From positions 1-64,000 of the forward strand of contig JASANC010003761.1 in NCBI GenBank assembly GCA_030248135.1: a DNA stretch of 64,000 nt, written 5' to 3'. Under the pieces are notes generated by a model that ran no database searches, had not been told where the DNA came from, and was given only the letters and a program-made list of their open reading frames with translations. The translations under genes were made by a program, and so were the position numbers. This document shows positions 56,474 through 64,000 of this stretch, piece by piece. Source of the DNA: Theristus sp. LFF4_11. Its lineage: Eukaryota > Nematoda > Chromadorea > Monhysterida > Xyalidae. The stretch's first letter is position 1. The number at the start of each line of letters is the position of its first letter.

Positions 56474-56659
56474 GCTGATAATAAATAAATCAAATACCAC
56501 TAAATAAAAATGATGATAAATTTTTGTTGAACTTTCCAAAAATTGTGCCAAAAACGAGTTTTCAAAGTGTATATTAGGGCCATTAGGAGAAAATTTTCAA
56601 TGAAAAAAATTGGCATTTTTGTTTTTTTTAATTTAGTTTTACAAAAAATTTGATTGATT

Positions 56660-58592
56660 TTTGGGGCATTGATAAAACTACAGACCCGCACCCGACCCGA
56701 CCCGATAAAAATTGTGTGATAAAACTACAGACCCGATGTCGGGTCTGGTCTAGACTAGGGTTGTTAAACAAAAATGAAAATTTTTTTTTTTTAAAGTGAT
56801 TAAAAAAACAAAAATGCCGATTTTTTTTAAAAAAAAAATTCGAAAAATTTTCCTCTAATATGCTCTGAAAACCTCAATTTTGGCACAATTTTTCGAAAGT
56901 TCAACAAAAATTTTCTTTGATTATACCTCGTAAAACCTTTAGCAGTCGATTTTGGGCCGTTTTATCGACTGATTTTAGGCTTCGACAACATCTGCGATGA
57001 AGTTTTTGAGCGTCCCAAAGCTTAGCCTACCATTTCCGATGCAGATAAGGTGACGATTCGCCTCGCAGAGCGTCCGATTGTGCTCGCTGCTCCGTTTGCA
57101 AGCGCTACGTTGTCTGGTTGCTGCTTCGTGTCGTGTCGTCGCGACACCATCAGAAGAATTGATCGAATTTCAAGGCGGTATGTTTGTCTTCACTTCAGCA
57201 TTAGCTTAGCTGGGGACAATTAGTGACGTTTTGGAGGTCAAAACACAAGAAGAGGCATGGTGACGGTTTGGAAAAGGGGTAATTGAGGTCACCAAAACAA
57301 AATCTGCAAAGTTCCGCCATACGGGAGTCATTCGGGAGGCGCTTGCATATCATATGTGGTTCTTCGGACTCCCTGATTGATTTAGCACAACTTTGATTTT
57401 TGAAATTTAAAAAAAAAATTTTTTTTTTAAACTGACGATTTTTGTTTTTTTAACAACCCTAGTCTAGACCAGAAAAGCATTGATAAAACTACAGACCCGA
57501 TGTTTTTGAAAAAAATTCAAAAAAATAAAATTGGCCTAAAATCGGTCTAAATAAACCTTATTGGCTGGAAACAGGTTGCAAATATAAAAAATGTTTTTGC
57601 TTGGCGATGGCGGGAAATTCAAAAATTGAATCAAAACGTGTCTGGTCACGGTCAATTTGTTTGCTTCACGCGGCTGATGTTACAAGTTCTATATATGAGG
57701 GTGTGTGGCTCTGCGAGAAACAAAAAATACTCGGCAGTTCTGGGCTCTTATTGGCTGCTCATGTTATCGATTTCCCAACGTGCATGAGCGTCGAATATCG
57801 AATCAGGATTTCCTGGATTTCACGCGTTCATTATTGTTGCTGCATGCGGCTGATGTTAGACGTTTTGTATATGACAGAGTGTGGCTATGCGAGCAACAAC
57901 ACGACAATGCTGTACTGTGCAGGGCTTTTGCTGTGCATTGGTGCATGTGGATTGCGATTATCGCTTTTTGTGCAAAATGTCAAAAGGTTTAATGACAAAA
58001 AAACTTCACAACAATTGTGGACAACTAACCTCTATGGACTTTTAACTGTTGTTGCTCGCATAGCTACACTATCATATACGAAACGTGTAACATCAGCCGC
58101 ATGCAGGCTATGCAGCCAACAATAGTGATTATGTGAAATCCAAGAAATCCTGAGTATATTCGACGCTTATGCACGTCGGGAAATCAATAACATGTGCAGT
58201 CAATAAGAGCCCAGAACTGCCGTGAATTGTTTGTTACTCGCAGAGCTACACCCTCATATATGGAACTTGTAACATCAGCCGCGTGAAGCAAACAAAACTG
58301 AACGTGACCAAACACGTTTTGATTCAATATTTGAATTTCCCGCCAAGGAAAAACTTTTTTTCATATTTGCAACCTGTTTCCAGCCAATTACGTTAATTTT
58401 GGCCGATTTTGGGCCAATTTTATTTTTTTGATTTTTTTTCAAATTTTGAGCACTTTTTCAAAAACATCGGGTCTGTAGTTTTATCAACGCTTTTCTGGTC
58501 CAGACCAGACCCGACATCGGGTCTGTAGTTTTATCACACAATTTTTATCGGGTCGGGTCGGGTGCGGGTCTGTAGTTTTATCAATGCCCTGA
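56660..58592. repeat. 1.9-kb palindrome, one arm interrupted
   Basis: GGGCATTGATAAAACTACAG at 56663 is mirrored by CTGTAGTTTTATCAATGCCC ending at 58590. Matching continues through CGGGTCGGGT runs and a second layer (57565-57830 with 58110-58385). The left arm is longer because an hAT-like element sits in it. The loop is at about 57900-58048. It ends about 118 bp before the eEF1B start codon. Confidence 0.88.
56756..57461 (+). mobile_element. hAT-like element with 8-bp target duplication
   Basis: Ends TAGGGTTGTTAAAC and TTTTAACAACCCTA, flanked by exact 8-bp repeats GTCTAGAC (56748-56755 and 57462-57469). 706 bp, no transposase. The interior matches the elements in both arms of the first palindrome. 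Confidence 0.88.
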
Positions 58593-58708
58593 TTTTTGTT
58601 CAACAAAAACCGAGCAACAAACATTTGCTTTCGCGACGACGACACTCCCACACAACACAATATATCCTCATGATATCACAACAATAAGGGGAAAATACAA
58701 TCGTAATC
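58593..58708 (+). promoter_or_regulatory. eEF1B 5' region squeezed between palindrome and start codon
   Basis: Only about 116 bp separate the palindrome end from the ATG. A pyrimidine-led GCTTTCGCG at 58627 could be a TOP-like start as seen in translation-factor mRNAs; this is a guess. No TATA box is seen. Confidence 0.3.
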
Positions 58709-61700
58709 ATGCAATTTAAAACTGACGACTCTGGCCTCGAGGAGTTGAACAATCGCTTGGCAACGTGCTCCTACGTCGACGGGTGAGTTTTCTGCTTTTC
58801 GTTTTCCGTTGGGCTGGGGCTGGCGCTGGGCGAGGGCCGCAAGGCAGCGCCGCCGCCACCAAAGTCACCAGTTCCAGTTCACCAAAGCAAAGCACAGTGC
58901 TGCAGCAGTCGCTTCATTTTTCTCTCTCCACCGTCCAATAACCAACGCTGAACAAAACTTGATTCTTTTGACGAGGTCTAACTAGAGATGTAAGGGTCAA
59001 AAAAATATTTTTTTTAATTTTTAAAAAAAAAGTAAAAAAAATGAGCATTTTTTTATTTTATTAAAAATTTTTGAAATTTTTTCTTTAATGTGCCCTGAAA
59101 ATGCCGTTTTTGGCATAATTTTTCGAAAGTTCAACAAAAATTTTCTTTGACTTTGCCTTGTCACTTAGTCTTCAACGCTGCAGGTGGTATTCTGGATTGA
59201 TTTATCGACTGTTTTTAGCCTTGGTGAGTGATGATCGACTCGCGCATTGAAGTACTTGAGCGTCGCAAAGGCTAGTTCAACAAATTCCGATGCCGCTAAG
59301 GTGAGATAGAAGCAGAGAACTCACATTTACGCATCGTTTTTCAGGATCTCGAAAGGTCGAAATTGCAGTGTCTGCCACTGCAAGCGTAACTTCGTTGGTT
59401 GCTCGTTGCTGTTTCGCCTCGTGTGGTCAGCATGATCACACCGGTTTGTTGTTGAACTTGTTTCCGTGTTATTTGAGGTGAATTGAGAGGCAAAACACGA
59501 GACGTGATGTCGTCGGTGGGAAAATGGGGTCGAAAAAAGTCGAAATTTTCACCCTCCTCCCATATGAGTGGGGGTCATATGGTAAGTCGGTGGCGCCTCA
59601 GATGGTGATATTCGGACTCCCTGAAAAATTCTAAACAACTTTCATTTAAAAAAAAAATTTAAAAAAAATTTTTTTTTTAAAGAAAAAAAATAGAAATTTT
59701 TTTTTCTTGACATCTCTAGGTCTAACGAGAACTCATTCAATGATCGAATTTCGAGCGTGCGATGAAACGAGAGCGGTTTTCGTTTTCTCAGTTGGTGTCC
59801 GTCGGAGGCGGATCGATCGCTGCTGTCCGTCATGGCGGCCGCGCCACCCGCGAAACATGTGCATCTGCTGCGGTGGTACACGCACATGAAGAGCTTCACC
59901 AGCGACGAGTGCAGCAAGTGCGTTCAGTACTGTGGTCAGTTTTATGAAAGTGAGTAGTGTTACTCCAGGGTGTTCCAAAATTTCGACCTTGACAAATTCC
60001 GGTTGAATACTTGAACCCCAAGTTCATCTTTGACCGATCATTGATTGGATTGACATTTCTAATTTCGACGCAAAACTGTTTGTCTTTGAAGCTCACGACT
60101 CAAATATTTTTCCAGACTTTGTCAACGACTAACTTTAGGAAATCCTGGAATATCCTCACTTTTCAGACACTCTTCACTCTTATAAACCTGACCACAGACC
60201 GAAGTAAAAAAGCAAATTTTCGAGACGGGGGGTTGCGGAATGTTTTTCAGTTGGGGTGTCAATCATGGTACAATGGCACCCCCGTGCACTATTGTGACAA
60301 AAAAAAATATCTGGTGCTCATTCATGGTAGATTATGGCGAAACGGCATAGAACAACTCAGAAGAACCTCGTTCATGTTTCAACGTTTCAACCTCATGTTT
60401 CACTGCTGTTTGTTCTGTATTCAGATTAGTTAAGATTCCAATGCCAGTTTCTTTCCATTTTTTTGTCAAAAACTTTTTTGCTTTAAACATGAACACTGAC
60501 TTTGCGGATACTTTGAACTATTGTGCATTCTCATTTCAGGTGGCTGAAAGCAAGCAGCTCTGGTGGTGGTGCCGAGCCGATGGCCAACGGCGACGGCGGC
60601 GACGACGACGAAGATATTGACTTGTTTGGATCGGATCAGGTTTTCTTGTTGTTGTTGTTGCTTTTTGGGATTTTAGGCGATGTTTTTAGCATACAGAACG
60701 TCGTCGAGTAGGGTGCCCATCGAGTTTTCGTCTGTCATTAAGTGCCGATTCAACCCTAGGGCGGGGTTCGATCACCCGAATGCACAGGCAAAAGTCCAAC
60801 GCCCTACCACCAGGCAGGCCACTAGGGTGTCCTTGTTGTTGTTCCCATTATCGATGTCACACGATATACATGCTGAGCTGGGCCACAAGTGCATAATATG
60901 AATAGCCGCAGCTTGCCAATCATTGAACTGTTTGATCAGAAATTTTACCACTTGCTAGTAGCAGTTCAACTTAGATTTATGCCAATTTTCAAGCAAAAAT
61001 ATTGAAGCGCACATGTACGCCCAAGCCAAAAACCAAGAAAATAGATTTTTTTACTGTCTTCAGTCAAATTCGGGCGTTATTACTTTATGATCAAAATCGG
61101 GCGTTATTATCAAAATCGTGATTATTTTTTGAGAAAACCCTTCATGCATATGACGCGGGAATTCAAAATTGGCGCAGTGGCCCGCCGAGTCCCCAATATT
61201 CGACCGGGGCTACAAACGCATTTGAGTCGCAGAACCAAAAAAAATAACTGATAAAAACTTTCAGGAAGATGACGCCGAGAAGGAGCGCATCAAAGAAGAA
61301 CGCTTAAAGGCGTACGCTGAGAAAAAGTCGAAAAGTCGGTTTGCTAGCTTGTTGTTGCTGTTGTTGGTGGTGGTAATGATTTTAAGGGGCATTCATAAAG
61401 CAGCATTTCTTGACTGTGTAGCTATGTTTTAACACAGCTACGCGTCACAAAATCCTGCTTCATGAATGGCGCTTTAGGCGGTGTTTTTAACCAGATCTAA
61501 CCTAGGAAAGCGCACAGAACGCCGTCGAGTAGGGCGCCCATCGAGTTTTCTCTGTCGTTAAGTGCCTATACTACACCCCTCGGCGGGGCTCGATCCCCTA
61601 AACGCACAGAGAACGAGTCTACGCGCTATCATTCAGGCCACGAGCAGTCGCAGCATGTATGGGTGTTGGTTCCTTGGAAATCTTGGAAGGTTATACTATT

Positions 61701-63044
61701 GCGAAATTTCTTCCATTCAGAGCCGGGACCAATCGCCAAATCGTCCGTCGTTTTTGACGTGAAACCGTGGGACGATGAGTGCGATCTGGCAGAGTTGGAG
61801 GAGAAAGTGCGTGCCATCGAAACGGATGGACTGCTGTGGGGTGCTGGTGCGTTTTGCTGGGGGGGGGCATTGGATTACTATGGAACATTCGGGCATTGTA
61901 CCCAACTGCGGTTGCTTTGTAATCTTGCATTACTTTGTACATGCACTTCAGTGCTAAATAAAACTGAATTGGAACGCCGGTGCGTTTTGCTGAAGAGGCT
62001 GGGACAGCCAGGGCATTGGCTGCATTTGAACTGATGCGCGCTGAGTGCTGATTGGTTGGTTGATTGTATTCACCCAACAGGCCCAACTCAGGCGGTTCGA
62101 ATGGGAGTATCCTTTTTTCTCAAATAAAATTTCTCGTCCAAGGTTTCGGTGTGTGACTGACTGTTGAAACATTTTCCTGGGCTTTTTTTGGTCGCGCGCC
62201 GGTTCCGGAAACCCTAAGGTACCAAACTCCGGCGGAAACGGGCAATTCTGCCGTGAGTCCAATTTGCCCTTGGCTGTAGGGAGTAGAGACCATTTGTTGT
62301 TTATTGGTCACTTTAGTTTTTCAATTGTGTGTCTTGTCCGCAGCGGGGGTTCGAACTTTTCACCTACAGAACGGTAGGCGAAAGCCGTACACCTGCGCTA
62401 CAGGCGCGACAAAATTCTCTTGGAAAACTCAATTGAAAAAACGGCAGTTTGAACGCTAATCGCTGATTGGCTCTCGGAGAATTTAAAAAAACTGTTTTTT
62501 TTTGTTCAGCTAAACTCGTGCCGGTCGCGTTTGGCATCAAGAAACTGCAGATCGGCTGTGTCATCGAAGATGCTGAGGTGGGCGAACGAAAACTGCGATT
62601 TGCGTGTTTGTTTTTGATTTTTTTTTCAACAAAATCCGTGCAAAACGTTCTGTCTGAAGAAAAAATTGGTGGGAAAACTTTCCAATGGCAATATCGTTCA
62701 AAAGCACAATTTGTCTCCAATAGCCGTGCAGGATTTCATTCACTGGATAGTTGCGAACAAGCGCTTTTGTGCGAACCCGGATTACGGTAATCTTACCGGA
62801 TTCGGTCTCGACACGATCTTGGTGCTGAGCACCAAAAACGGTGCTTTCAACGAGCTGAAAAACCTAAAAAATCATAATACATAATAACCACGAAAGATCG
62901 CGTCGAGAACGAACACGGTAATCTGTGATCTTTCGCAGTAGCTGGACTTTTTTGCAGGTCAGCGTTGATTGGCTGGAAGAAGAGATCACCAACTTTGAAG
63001 ACCATGTTCAATCAGTGGATATAGCTGCGTTTAACAAAATCTAA
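58709..63044 (+). CDS. EEF1B2: Elongation factor 1-beta (eEF1B, GDP/GTP exchange factor)
   Basis: Exons 58709-58782, 59792-59917, 60540-60639, 61265-61334, 61721-61846, 62510-62577 and 62958-63044 join in phase to 216 residues plus TAA; animal eEF1B is about 205-230. The N-terminal GST-like part has [16 protein letters not shown], then [12 protein letters not shown], then [11 protein letters not shown]. An acidic linker [12 protein letters not shown], including the usual CK2-type site, ends at about residue 99. The exchange domain starts near residue 124 ([18 protein letters not shown]) and keeps [19 protein letters not shown] and the C-terminal DIAAFNKI with its catalytic-loop Lys-Ile. It recharges eEF1A with GTP in the cytosol. 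For exon 2 the donor GTGCGT at 59918 was chosen because it alone keeps phase. The introns hold an hAT-like element, three SINEs and a TIR MITE. Confidence 0.95.
58983..59718 (+). mobile_element. hAT-like element with 8-bp target duplication in eEF1B intron 1
   Basis: Ends TAGAGATGTAAGGG and CTTGACATCTCTA, flanked by exact GGTCTAAC repeats (58975-58982 and 59719-59726). 736 bp. The interior (GTTCAACAAAAATTTTCTTT, ATTCGGACTCCCTG) is a diverged relative of 56756-57461. Confidence 0.88.
60645..60835 (-). mobile_element. tRNA-derived SINE, minus strand
   Basis: TTGTTGTTGTTGC tail, GGCGATGTTTTTAGC, GTCATTAAGTGCC, GGGGTTCGATCACCCG and TCCAACGCCCTACCACCAGG. It is shortened after TTTTTAGC. It is in an eEF1B intron. 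Confidence 0.8.
61135..61242. mobile_element. TIR MITE (GACTCAAT family), right half
   Basis: GACGCGGGAATTCAAAATTG through ATTTGAGTCGCAGAACCAAA. It ends about 22 bp before an eEF1B exon. Confidence 0.65.
61350..61646 (-). mobile_element. tRNA-derived SINE with a nested MITE
   Basis: TTGTTGCTGTTGTTGG tail, then a palindromic MITE, then GGCGGTGTTTTTAACCAG and the body. Head GGGGCTCGATCCCC, TCTACGCGCTATCATTCAGG. Same composite as 51437-51706. Confidence 0.8.
61381..61478. mobile_element. Palindromic MITE nested in a SINE
   Basis: GGGGCATTCATAAAGCAGCA pairs with CTGCTTCATGAATGGCGC. The centre TAGCTATGTTTTAACACAGC matches 51458-51542. Confidence 0.75.
62205..62411 (-). mobile_element. Second tRNA-derived SINE family, copy 2
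   Basis: The minus-strand head TAGCGCAGGTGTACGGC and GTTCGAACCCC is well kept. The plus-strand end CCGGAAACCCTAAGGTACCA and the GGCAATTCTGCC interior match 28040-28241. It is in an eEF1B intron. Confidence 0.75.
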
Positions 63045-63397
63045 AGAAAATTTTTAGGCCTTAGGTTTTATGAAGTTTGAAGTTGTTTTCTCTGTTATTG
63101 TGAGGTTCGATTTGATTTGATCAATTGATTTCGATTGTTTTTGCAGATTGTTTTTTGTTAGCTCGTCGTTGTTTGCTACAGGCTTTGAGTTGATACTTCG
63201 CTTGGGCATGGTTTTTTAAAAACAAACAAAATGAATTTCATTTAATTTATCTGCTCGTGTTTTCTGTGAGACTTTGTTGTTGATTTTCGCCAGTTTGTTT
63301 CCGTGTGTTGCTCAGAAAGTTGCTTTTTGCGTCAAATTTTTCTGTGATTTGCGAACTGAGGACCAGTGAGTGAATTGTGCAGTGGTGAAAACGTGAA

Positions 63398-63403
63398 AAT
63401 AAA
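63398..63403 (+). terminator. Candidate eEF1B polyadenylation signal
   Basis: AATAAA 354 bp after the eEF1B stop, followed by A-rich then GT-rich sequence (GTGTGTGGTGTGTGG). No closer AATAAA was noticed. Confidence 0.35.
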
Positions 63404-63543
63404 AAAAATATCATTTGACTAGTGTGTGGTGTGTGGTCTGAAGTTTCTCATGTCAAACATAAAAGATTTCAACGGAACAAAAAGTCTGCTTTTATTTCGA
63501 AAAAGGTGACAAATAGAAATAACGCGTGCTAATAACATCCGGT

Positions 63544-63915
63544 TCACAAGTGAGGAACGTATTCAAGATCAGTTTTCATCCCGGGAATTCTGACGGTTGA
63601 CTTTATATGCTGAAACGCCGCCTTCAATGGCATATCACAATCCTTAAATCGATCGTCGTTTTCGTAACAGCGTGTTTGTGGTTCAAAAAAAACAAAAGTT
63701 GATTTCGCATTTCGCGTCCCGAGAAACGTGTGATCAAAGGATCGGTGCACCGTGATTTGGCTGTGCATTATTTGCTGATTGGCCGCAAAACCGCAAAGGG
63801 TGGTAGGGTGGTTCACCGCAGCCCCGCAAGACGTTTTTTTCACATGGCTTGCGGAAACCCCTTGCGTCTCTTGGAATTGATCTTCCTGCAGCGAATCAAC
63901 GAAATCCATTAGCAA
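63544..63915 (-). CDS. Possible minus-strand open frame (123 aa)
   Basis: An uninterrupted minus-strand frame ending with KTDLEYVPHL. It has four cysteines and no signal peptide or domain that I recognise. It may be the last exon of a gene to the right, or chance. The interval 63045-63543 holds AT-rich sequence only. Confidence 0.25.
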   Translation of the reverse strand: MLMDFVDSLQEDQFQETQGVSASHVKKTSCGAAVNHPTTLCGFAANQQIMHSQITVHRSFDHTFLGTRNAKSTFVFFEPQTRCYENDDRFKDCDMPLKAAFQHIKSTVRIPGMKTDLEYVPHL

Positions 63916-64000
63916 CAGTGCCAGGACAGGGTGTTTAACATTGAAAACAAATGTAGTGAAAGTGAGATACTTTTTTTAAACGGAGTTACAAACAAAGTTA

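Noticed and set aside
55716..56507. Gly/Pro-rich open frames of up to 134 codons
   Set aside because: They arise from the G- and C-runs of the TIR element at 55916-56473.
59642..59978. Minus-strand frames over the second eEF1B exon
   Set aside because: The plus strand there encodes conserved eEF1B sequence with a matching phase.
62666..62884. Open frame in the last eEF1B intron
   Set aside because: It is 72 codons, not in phase with the flanking eEF1B exons, and eEF1B is complete without it. No domain is recognised.

Overview
This window is animal nuclear DNA: short exons, GT-AG introns, low gene density and a very heavy load of small transposons. The protein content (chromokinesin, FHA-RING-PBZ ubiquitin ligase, Ly6-type GPI protein, eEF1B) marks a metazoan. 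The cysteine-rich secreted proteins and small introns suggest an invertebrate. I cannot name the phylum. All gene models come from reading exons, splice sites and phase by eye; no RNA or database search was available.

Layout. 1-6370 is one intron of the first gene. It is filled by two kilobase palindromes (1-2794 and 3120-6297), and the loop of the second holds a two-exon, gene-like piece. 6371-19303 (+) is the 3' part of a KIF4-type chromokinesin; its motor domain lies left of the window. 20794-31666 (+) is a complete CHFR-type checkpoint ubiquitin ligase. One of its coding exons is split by a 1214-bp Helitron-like insertion. 31667-40706 is about 9 kb without a convincing gene. 40707-44345 (+) is a 211-residue, four-helix membrane protein I do not recognise. 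46095-49994 (+) is a secreted cysteine-rich protein. 55085-51833 (-) is a Ly6/uPAR-like GPI-anchored protein whose second intron carries a large inverted minisatellite. 58709-63044 (+) is eEF1B (elongation factor 1-beta), complete.

KIF4 and CHFR lie head to tail. Both families act in mitosis: KIF4 in chromosome compaction and the central spindle, CHFR in the antephase checkpoint. The secreted protein and the Ly6 protein converge on one intergenic gap. eEF1B is a housekeeping translation factor.

Most of the remaining sequence is mobile DNA: a Helitron, hAT-type elements with 8-bp target duplications, Tc1/mariner/pogo-like MITEs starting TACAGT, two tRNA-derived SINE families, several other TIR MITE families, minisatellites and long G-runs. 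Many are nested, so insertion order can be read.
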